Shown piece by piece: positions 1-8,509 of a stretch of DNA of 64,000 bases (position 1 is its first letter; each line of letters begins with the position of its first letter). A model generated the notes under the pieces. That model was not told where the DNA came from. It worked only from the letters and a program-made list of their open reading frames with translations, and searched no databases. A program made the translations under genes and the position numbers. The stretch lies in contig NZ_RXOF01000011.1 of NCBI RefSeq assembly GCF_003970915.1, forward strand, positions 1 through 64,000, read 5' to 3'. The stretch is from Hymenobacter gummosus. GTDB lineage: Bacteria; Bacteroidota; Bacteroidia; Cytophagales; Hymenobacteraceae.

Positions 1-7
1 AAAAGAA

Positions 8-39
8 GTAGCCCCGGCCGCGTGACGGGCCGGGGCTAC
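8..39 (-). terminator. Rho-independent terminator of the retropepsin-like gene
   Basis: A 12-bp perfect stem (GTAGCCCCGGCC at 8-19 paired with 28-39) with an 8-base loop. Read on the minus strand it is followed by TTCTTTT, so it suits transcripts of the minus-strand gene ending at 201, leaving a 3' untranslated stretch of about 160 bases in which I see no gene. Confidence 0.6.
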
Positions 40-200
40 GCAGGATGAACCCGCAGGCTCTCCTCAAACGAGCCCCAAGGTAAAAAACTGCTCCTGTTTC
101 TTGCTTTCCATCACAGTATCTAGCCCCACGCCGCTTGATGCGCGGAATCATCTGAGGAGGGGAACTAGTCTTTATATTCTAAGCTCTAGCCGCGGCTGCG

Positions 201-1490
201 CTAAATCTGGCGCTTGAGCGTGAGCCGGGTCACGAACAGGTCCCCGTCGGCGCGGCGCACGAAGATGATGAGCTGCTTGCCGTCGGCGGAGTGCAGCAGG
301 CGGGTAATCTGCGTCAGCGACATGGAGGACACGGACACCAGGTTGATGCTCAGCAGCTCGTCCTGGGCCTGCAGATTGGCCAGGGCGGCCGGGGAGCCGG
401 GCTCCACGCGCTGAATGGTGTAGCGCCGGTACTCGGGGCCGCCGGCCAGCAAATCGATGCCGCACATGTCGTGCTCGAACGGGTCGCGAAACAGCTTGTT
501 GGGTTTCAGCCACAGGCGGTTGTGCGGGTAGTCGATGACGACGGAGAAGCGCTTGAGCAGCTCGAAGCCGAGGTTGCCGTTGCGGGGCGCGTCGGCCCGG
601 GCCCGCACCGCGGCTTCGTCGGGGAAGGAGGTGACGGGCGCCTTCACGTAGTACTGGCCCAGCTGCATGCCCGTCACGCGGCCCAGGTAGCCGTGAATGT
701 CGCCGCTGAGGCCGCGGCCGAGGTGGGTGCGCAGGCGCCGGGGCGGCACCGTGAGGCGGCGGTCGGAGCCGGTTTCGATGGACAGGGCGTGGCCGGCACC
801 GGTGTCGAGCACGAGGCGCAGCGGCAGCTGCACGGAGTCGTTGACGGCCACCTGGGTGTGGATGTAGGATTTGTCGCCCTCGATTTCGAGCGGCAGGCCC
901 ACCCAGCGCCGGCCGCGCGGGGCCCGGAACCGCTCGGGCCGGTGAAACACCAGCACCTGGTCTTCGGTCAGCACTTCCACCGCGAAGCTGCGGAATACAT
1001 CGGCCCCGAGGATGCCGTGAATGGGCCGGCCCACGTAGCGCGAGAGGTCGAACACGTCGTCGGAAAGCAGCAGCAGCGAGAGGCTGGGCGCCACGATTTT
1101 GCCGGCTTCGGCGCCCAGATCCACCCGCACCGAGTCGGTCTGGAAAGCCACCAGGGGCGCTTCCTCGCCGGCCCCGGCCACCAGGTAGCGCTGGCCCAGC
1201 GTTAGGTTGAGCGAGTCACGCAGGCGGGCATCGGTGATGAGCGAGGTGCCCACGCCGGTATCGAGCATGAAGTAGTAGGGGCCGCGGCCGTTCAGGCGCA
1301 CGGGCAGCACAATCAGGTTACGCTGCAGCTCGAAGTGCAGGCGCACGGCCGCGGCCCGCGAATGGCGCAGCTGAAACCGCGGCCGGGCCGGCTGCGCCTG
1401 GACTAAACCACTGCCCAACGCCCATAATAAACCCCACAGCAGCCAAGTACGACCGCGCAAGAACGAACAAATAGGCAGGGGCGCGGCCAT
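201..1490 (-). CDS. Secreted retropepsin-like aspartyl protease with C-terminal PDZ domain
   Basis: 429 residues. The first ~32 form a signal peptide (hydrophobic WLLWGLLWALGSGLVQAQ), so the protein acts in the periplasm or outside. Two aspartyl-protease half-sites are visible: FMLDTGVGTS (DTG at 77-79) and LVLDTGAGHA (DTG at 228-230). The C-terminal ~65 residues (about 349-415) form a PDZ domain with the usual GSPAALANLQAQDELLSI stretch. Aspartyl-protease plus PDZ is a known Bacteroidota arrangement; the substrate is unknown. The family normally dimerises one-DTG domains, and here both copies lie in one chain. The start gives a good signal peptide and no better upstream Met exists. It stands alone on the minus strand, with a terminator far downstream. 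Confidence 0.85.
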   Translation of the reverse strand: MAAPLPICSFLRGRTWLLWGLLWALGSGLVQAQPARPRFQLRHSRAAAVRLHFELQRNLIVLPVRLNGRGPYYFMLDTGVGTSLITDARLRDSLNLTLGQRYLVAGAGEEAPLVAFQTDSVRVDLGAEAGKIVAPSLSLLLLSDDVFDLSRYVGRPIHGILGADVFRSFAVEVLTEDQVLVFHRPERFRAPRGRRWVGLPLEIEGDKSYIHTQVAVNDSVQLPLRLVLDTGAGHALSIETGSDRRLTVPPRRLRTHLGRGLSGDIHGYLGRVTGMQLGQYYVKAPVTSFPDEAAVRARADAPRNGNLGFELLKRFSVVIDYPHNRLWLKPNKLFRDPFEHDMCGIDLLAGGPEYRRYTIQRVEPGSPAALANLQAQDELLSINLVSVSSMSLTQITRLLHSADGKQLIIFVRRADGDLFVTRLTLKRQI

Positions 1491-1596
1491 GGGTGGCGGG
1501 CGGGTGGGCAGTGAGGGAATCGGCGGAATAAGATACTAAACGTTTCCCCCGAATACTATTCTCATTGTCCAATCCTGCGGTCCAATCGGGCCGGGC

Positions 1597-2670
1597 TCAG
1601 GCGGGCTGCTCCCAGGTGCCGGCGGGCTGGTAGTGCAGCTGCCCGCCGCGCACCTGCAGCGGGGCCGCCAGGTTGTTGTGGTACAGCTGCCCGGTGCCCA
1701 GTCCCTGAGCCATGTCGCCCACCGGGTACTGGGCCGTAAACTGGCTGATGGCGTTGAGCCCCACGTTGGACTCCAGGGCCGAGGTCATCCACCAGCCAAT
1801 GCCCAGCGCTTCGGCCTGCGCAATCCAGCGCGCGGTGGCCGCCAGGCCGCCCAGCAAAGTGGGTTTGAGCACGATGTAAGGCGGGCGCACCGTGCGCAGC
1901 AGCTCCTGCTGCCGCGCCAGGTCGGTCACGCCAATCAGCTCTTCATCCAAGGCCAGGGGCACGGGCGCGGTGCGGGCCAGCGCGGCCAGGGCCGCCCACT
2001 GCCCGGCCCGGATGGGCTGCTCGATGGAATGCAGCTCGAACTCGGCCAGCCGGGCCAGCCGCTCGGGCGCCTCGTCGGGGCCGAAGGCGCCGTTGGCATC
2101 CACGCGCAAGACCAGCTCGGCGGGGCCGGCCACCGCGCGAATAAGCCGCAGCAACGCCAGCTCGGCCGCGAAGTCGATGCCGCCGATTTTCAGCTTCAGG
2201 CAGCGGAAGCCTTCGGTGAGCTTTTTCTCAATCTGGGCGCGCATGAAGTCGGCGTCCCCCATCCACACCAGACCGTTGATGGGCAGGCCCGCTTCGCCGC
2301 GGCTGAACGCGTTGTCGAACAGCTGCCGCCGGGCGCCGCCCCGCCAGTCGAGCAGGGCCGCTTCCAGGCCGAAGCGCAGGGCCGGCCACTCGGGCTCCAG
2401 CAGCTCTTCGGCCAGGGCGGGGTCGGCCTCGGCGTAGCGGCGGGCGTTGAAATCGGCGCAGAGCTGCTGCAGGCGGGCTTCGAAGTCGGGGCGGTAGTCG
2501 GGGCTGAGGCCGGCCAGCGGGGCGGCTTCGCCCAGGGCCAGCAGGCCGGGCCGGGCCGCGTCGGTGAGGTGCAGGTACCAGGCTACGTGCTCGGTGAGGG
2601 CGCCGCGGGAGGTGCGGGCGGGGAAGTTGAAGCGCAGGGCGCGGCGGGAGTAGTGCAGGTGCAGGGCCAT
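1597..2670 (-). CDS. menC: o-Succinylbenzoate synthase
   Basis: 357 residues, enolase superfamily. MenC dehydrates SHCHC to o-succinylbenzoate in menaquinone synthesis in the cytoplasm. The N-terminal capping domain (1-~125) starts with the MenC-like YSRRALRFNFPARTSRGA. In the barrel I see the KxK pair at 159/161 (CLKLKIGG), metal ligands D191 (RVDANG), E217 (IEQPI) and D242 (LDEEL), and the second lysine at 269 (LKPTLLGG). All expected catalytic residues are present and the length is normal. No other men gene lies in the window, so it is detached from the pathway. A dipeptide epimerase is the main alternative, but the N-terminal pattern favours MenC. A weak TACTTTTA promoter-like box sits about 24 bases upstream. 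Confidence 0.85.
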   Translation of the reverse strand: MALHLHYSRRALRFNFPARTSRGALTEHVAWYLHLTDAARPGLLALGEAAPLAGLSPDYRPDFEARLQQLCADFNARRYAEADPALAEELLEPEWPALRFGLEAALLDWRGGARRQLFDNAFSRGEAGLPINGLVWMGDADFMRAQIEKKLTEGFRCLKLKIGGIDFAAELALLRLIRAVAGPAELVLRVDANGAFGPDEAPERLARLAEFELHSIEQPIRAGQWAALAALARTAPVPLALDEELIGVTDLARQQELLRTVRPPYIVLKPTLLGGLAATARWIAQAEALGIGWWMTSALESNVGLNAISQFTAQYPVGDMAQGLGTGQLYHNNLAAPLQVRGGQLHYQPAGTWEQPA

Positions 2671-2703
2671 AGCGGGGCGGGGCAGAACGGGCCGTAAAAG
2701 TAC

Positions 2704-2741
2704 GCGCCGCGCCCCGGCCGGGAAGGCCGAAGCGCGGCGCG
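2704..2741 (-). terminator. GC-rich hairpin downstream of the small hydrophilic gene
   Basis: CGCGCCGCGC (2704-2713) pairs with GCGCGGCGCG (2732-2741). On the minus strand it follows the stop codon at 2764 and precedes a short ACTTTTAC stretch, so it may end that transcript. The T-run is weak. Confidence 0.35.
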
Positions 2742-2763
2742 CGGTTTGGAAAAACGGGGCCGC

Positions 2764-3006
2764 CTAGTCCTGCACCGGGCCGGTGCTGGCCTCGGGGCTG
2801 CGGCCGATGGGTGAGCCGGCATTCAGGCTTTCTTCCGACACGTCGGACGGTTCGCCCCGGCGCAGCTTTTCGCGTTCGTGGGCTTCCACCAGCGCGTCGT
2901 CGAGGCGGCTGCTCATGCCGCTGCTGCTTTGGCTGCCGGGCTCGGTGCTCGGAGTGATTTTCGCGTCGGGCCGCAGCTGATCGGCGGCGGGTTGTTGCTC
3001 GGTCAT
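2764..3006 (-). CDS. Small hydrophilic protein of unknown function
   Basis: 80 residues, strongly polar, with no hydrophobic segment and no cysteine; it is rich in Ser, Glu, Pro and Gln (for example STEPGSQSSSGMSSRLDD and GEPSDVSEESLNAGSP). This composition predicts an intrinsically disordered cytoplasmic protein. I do not recognise a named family. The next gene in the same direction (3128-3406) and a third at 47.7 kb share this character, which suggests a class of disordered, possibly stress-related proteins; that role is inference. The start is the only ATG giving this composition. Confidence 0.6.
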   Translation of the reverse strand: MTEQQPAADQLRPDAKITPSTEPGSQSSSGMSSRLDDALVEAHEREKLRRGEPSDVSEESLNAGSPIGRSPEASTGPVQD

Positions 3007-3127
3007 GGCGCTTTGGGAATGAGAAGGTTGAACATCAGGAACCTCGGGCCGGCATACGCCAAACCGGGGTACTACGGTTGGGCTGCTGCCCCGCCCGGCC
3101 GGGGCCGAGCGGGGCGAGTCAGCGACG

Positions 3128-3406
3128 TTACTCGTCGGAAGCGCCCGAGTCCACGCGGCTGTTGCCGTGCTTGTCGGTGGGGGCGGTGCCGGCGCCGCGC
3201 TGCTCGCGGCTCACCGAGGAGGTGCTGCTGTCTTCGGCGCGGTGCATCTGGCTCGGAATGCCCGACACGCCGCTCTGCACCGAGCGGTTGCCCTCGATGG
3301 AGCCCGCGTGCTGGGCGTCCTCGGAAGACTGCTTGCTTTGCTGATGACCCTGGTTGCTCGAAGCGTTCGGGTCGTTCTGACTGCGTTGGCCGGATTGAGT
3401 TGCCAT
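3128..3406 (-). CDS. Small hydrophilic Ser/Gln-rich protein of unknown function
   Basis: 92 residues from the ATG at 3406 (MATQSGQRSQNDPNASSNQG). The frame is open further upstream, but that stretch is rich in Cys, Pro and Arg and looks non-coding, so I place the start here. The whole protein is polar, full of Ser, Gln, Asn and Asp, with no hydrophobic core or membrane segment, so it is probably disordered. It lies 121 bases upstream of the similar gene at 2764-3006 on the same strand and the two may be co-transcribed. No named family recognised. Confidence 0.6.
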   Translation of the reverse strand: MATQSGQRSQNDPNASSNQGHQQSKQSSEDAQHAGSIEGNRSVQSGVSGIPSQMHRAEDSSTSSVSREQRGAGTAPTDKHGNSRVDSGASDE

Positions 3407-3668
3407 GATTGAAAGCGGTGTTTTGGGGTGGGACGAAGCAGCCGTGCCCGGCCGGCAAACGGCCGGCATGCTGCGGATTGGTACAGTGCAGTACGCCCCG
3501 CCGCAAGCCGGGGTTGAGGTTGAAGGCCGTTTTTTCGGCCCGCCGGACCGCATCCGTCCATTCTGATTAACAAATATTTAATCGGATTTTGCCGCCCGCC
3601 CCGGGCCGATTAAGCCCGTCGGCGGTTTATTCGCGTACCTACTGCTCGTCCGTCGTTTTCTGCCGCTC

Positions 3669-4982
3669 ATGTCCTCTTCCACCCTCACCGCTGCCCCCAC
3701 GCTCACGGCCCGCTACCGCGCCGTGCGCGCCCACTCCGAAGCCCTGTGCCGCCCGCTGCTGCCCGAAGACACCGTGGTGCAGCCCGTCATCGACGTGAGC
3801 CCGCCCAAGTGGCACCTGGCCCACACCACCTGGTTTTTCGAGACATTTCTGCTGAAGGAGCACCTGCCCGGCTACCGGCTGTTTCACCCGCAGTACGCGT
3901 TTCTGTTCAACTCCTACTACAACTCGCTCGGCTCCCGCGTGAACCGCGCCGACCGCGGCACCCTCTCGCGCCCCCCGCTGGCCGACGTGTACCGCTACCG
4001 CGCCTACGTCGACGAGCACATGCAGCAGTTGCTGGCGCCCTACGCCGACGAGCCCGCCGCGGCGCCCTTTGCCGAGGTGCTGGAGCTGGGCCTGCAGCAC
4101 GAGCAGCAGCACCAGGAACTGCTCGTCACCGACATCAAATACATCCTGAGCACCAACCCGCTGGCCCCCGCCTACTTCCCGGCCGATGCGCCTGCCCCGG
4201 CCCCGCAGCCCGCGCTGCCGCCGGCCCGCTGGCTCCCGGTGCCGGGCGGCCTGGGCCAGCTGGGCTACCAGCCCGCGGCCGGCGACGCCCCCGGCTTCAG
4301 CTTCGACAACGAGCTGCCGGTGCACACGGTCTACGTGGCGCCTTTCGAGCTGCAGAACCGCCTGGTTACCAACGCCGAGTACCTGGAGTTCGTGGAGGCC
4401 GGCGGCTACGAGGATTTCCGCTACTGGCTGGGCGAAGGGTGGGAGCTGGTGCAGACGGCGGGCTGGCAGGCCCCGCTGTACTGGGTGCGGCCCGAGCAGC
4501 CCGGCGGCGCCTGGCAGCGCTTCACCCACCACGGGCTGCAGCCGCTGGATCTGGCCGCGCCCGTCACGCACGTGAGCTTCTACGAGGCCGACGCCTACGC
4601 CCACTGGGCCGGCGCCCGGCTGCCCACCGAGCCCGAATGGGAGCTGGCCGCCCGCCACTTCGGGGCCGAGCCGGCTGGCGGCAACTTCGTGGAAAGCGGC
4701 CTGTACGACCCCGCCCCGCTGGCCCCGGACGCCGACCCCGCGCAGTGCCACCAGCTGCTCGGCGACTGTTGGGAATGGACCTACTCGGCCTACCACCCCT
4801 ACCCCGGCTACAGCAAGGCCGAAGGCGCCCTGGGCGAGTACAACGGCAAGTTCATGGTCAACCAGCTGGTGCTGCGCGGCGGCTCCTGCGCCACCCCCGC
4901 AAGCCACATCCGCCTGAGCTACCGCAACTTCTTCCACGCCGACAAGCGCTGGCAGTTCACCGGCATCCGCCTGGCGCGGTAG
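3669..4982 (+). CDS. egtB: Ergothioneine biosynthesis sulfoxide synthase EgtB
   Basis: 437 residues. EgtB is a non-haem iron enzyme that joins hercynine to a thiol donor (gamma-glutamylcysteine or cysteine) using oxygen. The N-terminal DinB-type four-helix domain (about 10-160) carries the iron ligands: KWHLAHTTWFFE (H49/H52 region) and LQHEQQHQELL (H144, H148). The C-terminal half (about 185-437) is a formylglycine-generating-enzyme-like fold with VTHVSFYEADAYAHWAGARL and a final LRGGSCATPASHIRLSYRNF. Length and domain order match EgtB and not the longer OvoA. egtD follows on the same strand, completing hercynine synthesis and sulfurisation. Which sulfur donor is used cannot be read from the sequence; no egtA or egtC is present here. 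Confidence 0.93.
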   Translation: MSSSTLTAAPTLTARYRAVRAHSEALCRPLLPEDTVVQPVIDVSPPKWHLAHTTWFFETFLLKEHLPGYRLFHPQYAFLFNSYYNSLGSRVNRADRGTLSRPPLADVYRYRAYVDEHMQQLLAPYADEPAAAPFAEVLELGLQHEQQHQELLVTDIKYILSTNPLAPAYFPADAPAPAPQPALPPARWLPVPGGLGQLGYQPAAGDAPGFSFDNELPVHTVYVAPFELQNRLVTNAEYLEFVEAGGYEDFRYWLGEGWELVQTAGWQAPLYWVRPEQPGGAWQRFTHHGLQPLDLAAPVTHVSFYEADAYAHWAGARLPTEPEWELAARHFGAEPAGGNFVESGLYDPAPLAPDADPAQCHQLLGDCWEWTYSAYHPYPGYSKAEGALGEYNGKFMVNQLVLRGGSCATPASHIRLSYRNFFHADKRWQFTGIRLAR

Positions 4983-5157
4983 GCTCGTTTTTCGTTGTTT
5001 GTTACTCGTTTTTCGGCACCCGCTTCTCCCCTGGTTGCCGTCTTTCTTTCTCCCTCAATGGCCGCTTCCCTTCCCGACCAATCCTCCACTTCGCAGCCCC
5101 ACTCCTCCATTTCCAACCCGAAAAACGAACAACGAACGACGAACAACGAAGAACTGG
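4983..5157. repeat. Imperfect inverted repeat spanning the egtB-egtD junction
   Basis: The left arm (about 4986-5018, TTCGTTGTTTGTTACTCG then TTTTTCG) is nearly complementary to the right arm (about 5120-5154, CGAAAAACGAACAACG then AACGACGAACAACGAA). The right arm lies inside egtD and encodes the Asn/Thr-rich stretch PKNEQRTTNNEE. The transcript could fold over the egtD start codon at 5058. Confidence 0.6.
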
Positions 5158-6092
5158 CCGAGCACGTGCGGCAGGGACTGAGCCGGCAGCCCAAGGCCCT
5201 GTCGTCGATGTACTTCTACGACGAGGTCGGCAGCCGGCTGTTTCAGCAGATTATGGCGCTGCCGGAATATTACCCCACGCGCACCGAGTTTGAGGTACTG
5301 ACCCGGCACCGCGCCGCCATTGCCCAGGCCCTCACGCCCGCCGACGGCCAGCCGTTTCACCTGCTGGAGCTGGGCGCCGGCGACGGGCTCAAAACCAAAA
5401 TCCTGCTGCGCGAGCTGCTGGCCGCCGGCACCCGCTTTGCCTACGCCCCGGTGGATATTTCGCCCTCGGCGCTGGCAGGGCTGGCCGACAGCCTGCGCGC
5501 CGAGCTGCCCAGTCTGCAGGTGGAGCCGCTCACGGCCGAGTACACCCAGGCCCTGGCGCAGCTGCAGGGCCAGCCCGGGCGCAAGGCGGTGCTGTTTCTG
5601 GGCTCCAACATCGGCAACTTCCCGCCCGCCGAGCGGCAGCAGTTCCTCGGCGCCCTGGCCGCTCAGCTCAGCCCCGATGACCGCCTGCTCATCGGCTTCG
5701 ACTTGCGCAAGGACCCGCGCCAGATCCGGGCCGCCTACGACGACGCCCAGGGCGTGACGGCAGCCTTCAACCTGAACCTGCTCACCCGCCTCAACCACGA
5801 GCTGGGCGCCGATTTCGACCTTGCGGCCTGGGAGCATTTCGCCGAGTACGACCCGCTGACCGGGGCTATGCGCTCCTTCCTGGTCAGCCGCCGGGCCCAG
5901 CAGGTGCACGTGGCGGCCCTGGGCCAGCGCTTCGAGTTTGCCGCCTGGGAGGCCATCCACACCGAAAACTCCTACAAGTTCACCCTGCCCCAGATTGAGC
6001 AGCTGGCCGCCGCCGCGGGCCTGCGGGTACAGCAGGTGTTCCAGGACGAGCAGCAGTGGTTTGCCGACGTGCTGCTGGCCCCGGCGGAGTAG
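5058..6092 (+). CDS. egtD: L-histidine N-alpha-methyltransferase EgtD
   Basis: 344 residues from the ATG at 5058. EgtD trimethylates histidine with S-adenosylmethionine to give hercynine, the substrate of EgtB. The conserved region begins at about residue 33 (ELAEHVRQGLSRQPKALSSM) and continues with YFYDEVGSRLFQQI and YYPTRTEFEVL, an EgtD signature. The SAM-binding loop is LLELGAGDGLKTKILL, followed by LFLGSNIGNF, also typical. The first ~32 residues are polar and partly encoded by an intergenic inverted repeat, so they are unlikely to be part of the enzyme fold. The frame is open back to a TTG at 4995, but the ATG is the better start. It sits 75 bases after egtB and is probably co-transcribed. 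Confidence 0.93.
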   Translation: MAASLPDQSSTSQPHSSISNPKNEQRTTNNEELAEHVRQGLSRQPKALSSMYFYDEVGSRLFQQIMALPEYYPTRTEFEVLTRHRAAIAQALTPADGQPFHLLELGAGDGLKTKILLRELLAAGTRFAYAPVDISPSALAGLADSLRAELPSLQVEPLTAEYTQALAQLQGQPGRKAVLFLGSNIGNFPPAERQQFLGALAAQLSPDDRLLIGFDLRKDPRQIRAAYDDAQGVTAAFNLNLLTRLNHELGADFDLAAWEHFAEYDPLTGAMRSFLVSRRAQQVHVAALGQRFEFAAWEAIHTENSYKFTLPQIEQLAAAAGLRVQQVFQDEQQWFADVLLAPAE

Positions 6093-6203
6093 CCCAGCCC
6101 CGTTTGCAGCGAAAGAGGCCTGTGACACTTCAGTTTGTTACGGGCCTCTTTGTTATAAATCAGTTGCCGACGCGAGTTCCGTACGCGTTGTCCGCGTCGT
6201 AGC

Positions 6204-6319
6204 GCGGTGTAGCGCGAACTTTCCAGTTCGCGTCGCCCGGATAGTAATATCAATCGTCCGGTCGACGCTGTTCTACGAATCGTTGGGAATACGCGAACTA
6301 AAAGTTCGCGCTACACCGC
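6204..6319. repeat. Intergenic inverted repeat between egtD and the MATE gene
   Basis: The 338-base gap from 6093 to 6430 has no gene. Its main feature is two arms, 6204-6232 (GCGGTGTAGCGCGAACTT...) and 6292-6319 (...AGTTCGCGCTACACCGC), which pair over ~28 bases. Each arm is itself a small hairpin (GCGAACTTTCCAGTTCGC; GCGAACTAAAAGTTCGC). Confidence 0.75.
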
Positions 6320-6402
6320 CCAAGTCATTTCGCCCTCGACACAACCACTCCGCGGCCGGGGCGTATTCCGGCGTGCACGGGGCCGGCGCGGGCCCGGCGT
6401 CC

Positions 6403-6410
6403 TATCTTTG
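6403..6410 (+). promoter_or_regulatory. Bacteroidota -7 promoter box for the MATE gene
   Basis: TATCTTTG matches the TAnnTTTG -7 consensus exactly, 20 bases before the ATG at 6431. No clear -33 TTG element is seen. Confidence 0.6.
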
Positions 6411-6430
6411 CGGCCTTTTCCCTTCCGCTT

Positions 6431-7807
6431 ATGGCCCTGGCCGACCTCCGCCCGCATTTTCGTCCTACCCTGATTCTGGCCGGCCCGGTGGTGCTCAGCC
6501 AGCTCGGCCACGTGCTCGTCAACGTGGTCGACAGCGTGGTGGTGGGCCACACGGGCACGGTGCCGCTGGCGGCCGTGTCGTTGAGCGTGAGTACGGTGAC
6601 GGTGCTGCTGGTGCTGGGCCTGGGCATTTCCATGGGCATCACGCCCCTGGTGGCCGCCGCCGACGGGCAGCGCGACGTGCCCCGCATCGGGCAGCTGCTG
6701 GCGGGCGGGGTGCTGCAGTGCGCGGCGGCCGGGGTGCTGCTGGCCGCCCTGGGCTGGCTGCTCACGCCACTGCTGCCGTTTCTGGGCCAGCCCCCCGCAG
6801 TAGTGGCCCTGGCCGCCCCCTGGATTCGCGTCATGCTCCTGTCCCTGATTCCCTTGATGGTGTTTCAGGGCTTCCGGCAGTTTGCCGAGGGCCTGGGCCT
6901 GACGTTTCAGGCCATGCTGCTGTCGGTGCTGGCCAACGTGGTCAACGGCGTGCTGTGCTACGCGCTGGTGTTCGGCAAGCTGGGCGCCCCCGCGCTGGGC
7001 ATGATGGGCGCCGCCTGGGCCACGCTGGCGGCCCGCACCCTCATGGCCGGGCTCATGGCCGCCTACGTGCTGCGCGCCCGGCGCCTGCAGCCCTACCGCG
7101 CCCACCTGAGCTGGCGGCCGGATGTGGCCATTCAGCGCCAGTTGCTGGCGTTGAGCTTGCCCATTGGGGCGCAGATGATGTTCGAGGTGGGCGCCTTCAG
7201 CGTGTCGGCCATCATGACGGGCTGGCTGGGCGCCAGCACCCAGGCCGCCCACCAGATTGCCATCAACGTGGCCTCGGTGACGTACATGGCCGCCAGCGGC
7301 ATTGCCACGGCGGCCACCATCCGGGTGGGCAAGCACCGCGGGCAGGCCGATGCGCCCGGTGCCCGGCGGGCGGGCTTTGCGGCCTATATTCTCACGTTTG
7401 CCTTCATGGGCAGCATGGGTCTGCTGCTGGTGGCTGGCCGCCACCTCATTCCGCACTTCTACAGCGCCGATGCCCCCGTACTGGCCCAGGCGGCCACGCT
7501 GCTGCTCATTGCAGCCCTGTTTCAGGTATCCGACGGCCTGCAGGTGGTGGGCCTGGGCGCCCTGCGCGGCCTGGAAGACGTGAAAGTGCCCTCCATCGTG
7601 GCCCTGCTTTCCTACTGGGCGCTGGCCCTGCCCCTGAGCTACCTGCTCGGATTCGTGCTAAATTGGGGGGCGCCCGGCGTATGGCTGGGGCTGCTGGCCG
7701 GGCTGTCGGCGGTGGCGCTGGTGCTGCTGCTGCGGTTTCAGCGCGAAACCAGCGGGGTGAGCGTGCCGGGTCCGGAAATGAACGAAACGGCCGCCTCGCG
7801 CCGTTAG
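6431..7807 (+). CDS. MATE family efflux transporter
   Basis: 458 residues, almost entirely hydrophobic, with about 12 membrane helices in two homologous halves, as expected for MATE multidrug/cation antiporters of the inner membrane. Characteristic stretches are LAGPVVLSQLGHVLVNVVDS near the N-terminus and LSLPIGAQMMFEVGAFSVSA at the start of the second half, followed by GWLGASTQAAHQIAINVAS. These match the NorM-like branch, which exports cationic drugs in exchange for Na+ or H+. The substrate cannot be told from sequence. An exact -7 promoter box lies 20 bases upstream, so it is its own transcription unit after the repeat. Confidence 0.9.
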   Translation: MALADLRPHFRPTLILAGPVVLSQLGHVLVNVVDSVVVGHTGTVPLAAVSLSVSTVTVLLVLGLGISMGITPLVAAADGQRDVPRIGQLLAGGVLQCAAAGVLLAALGWLLTPLLPFLGQPPAVVALAAPWIRVMLLSLIPLMVFQGFRQFAEGLGLTFQAMLLSVLANVVNGVLCYALVFGKLGAPALGMMGAAWATLAARTLMAGLMAAYVLRARRLQPYRAHLSWRPDVAIQRQLLALSLPIGAQMMFEVGAFSVSAIMTGWLGASTQAAHQIAINVASVTYMAASGIATAATIRVGKHRGQADAPGARRAGFAAYILTFAFMGSMGLLLVAGRHLIPHFYSADAPVLAQAATLLLIAALFQVSDGLQVVGLGALRGLEDVKVPSIVALLSYWALALPLSYLLGFVLNWGAPGVWLGLLAGLSAVALVLLLRFQRETSGVSVPGPEMNETAASRR

Positions 7808-7849
7808 AACAGTAGGCTACGTAACTTTCCACGTTCAGGTTGCGCTTCT

Positions 7850-8482
7850 ATGCTCGATTTGTTGCTCTCCCCGCTGTTTGTTTTGCGCACCTGGCTGCTG
7901 CTGCCGGCCCTTGCCCCCGCCCCGGCGGCGGCTCCGCGCCCCGTCGTAATGTCCGCGCCGGACCCCAAGCCCGAGCTGCTGGCCTGGTCGGCCACGCGCC
8001 GCCTCACCTGGGCCGACTTCAAGGCCCGGCCCATGACCGGCGACCCGCTGCACGCGCTGACCACGGCCAACATCGGGGCCCAGATCGGCTGCCAGGACTA
8101 CGTGTTTTCGGCCAAGGTGCAGGCCACCTTCACGCCCACCGAGTCGTGGGTGAAGGCGCCGCACACGGCGTCGGAAGCCCTACTGCACCACGAGCAGATT
8201 CACTTCGACCTGACGGAAGTGCACGCCCGCCTGCTGCGCCAGAAGCTGACCACGCTCAAATTCAACTGCGACCAGCTGCAGCCGGCCTTCAACAACGTGA
8301 TGAAAGTGGCCATCAGCAACTGGCAGCGCGAGCAGCAGCGCTACGACGGGGAAACCAACCACGGCCTGAACCTGGTGAAGCAGAAAGCCTGGGACGACCA
8401 GATTCAGCAGCGCCTCACCACCCTGCAGGCCTACGCCGCGCCCGAGCCGACGGCCGCCACGGCTACTTCCACCGGGCAGTAG
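7850..8482 (+). CDS. DUF922 putative exported metallopeptidase-like protein
   Basis: 210 residues with an N-terminal hydrophobic segment (LLLSPLFVLRTWLLLPALAP) likely to act as signal peptide. The domain starts at LTWADFKARP and contains LLHHEQIHFDLTEVHAR, with HEQIH at 114-118, an HExxH zinc-binding motif; this pattern is that of DUF922, annotated as probable secreted zinc protease. Activity is unproven in the family. The tail is Ala/Thr rich. It lies 42 bases after the MATE gene, same strand, and 27 bases before csaA. An alternative start at the internal Met (residue 34) would remove the signal peptide and is less likely. Confidence 0.75.
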   Translation: MLDLLLSPLFVLRTWLLLPALAPAPAAAPRPVVMSAPDPKPELLAWSATRRLTWADFKARPMTGDPLHALTTANIGAQIGCQDYVFSAKVQATFTPTESWVKAPHTASEALLHHEQIHFDLTEVHARLLRQKLTTLKFNCDQLQPAFNNVMKVAISNWQREQQRYDGETNHGLNLVKQKAWDDQIQQRLTTLQAYAAPEPTAATATSTGQ

Positions 8483-8509
8483 CTACGGCCGGCCGCCTAT
8501 CTTGCGGCC

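Noticed and set aside
1-200. Additional gene at the left edge
   Set aside because: No start or motif; the stretch holds only a terminator hairpin and untranslated sequence.
3669-4982. 5-histidylcysteine sulfoxide synthase (OvoA)
   Set aside because: OvoA carries a C-terminal methyltransferase and is much longer; here the chain stops after the sulfatase-modifying-type domain and a separate egtD follows.
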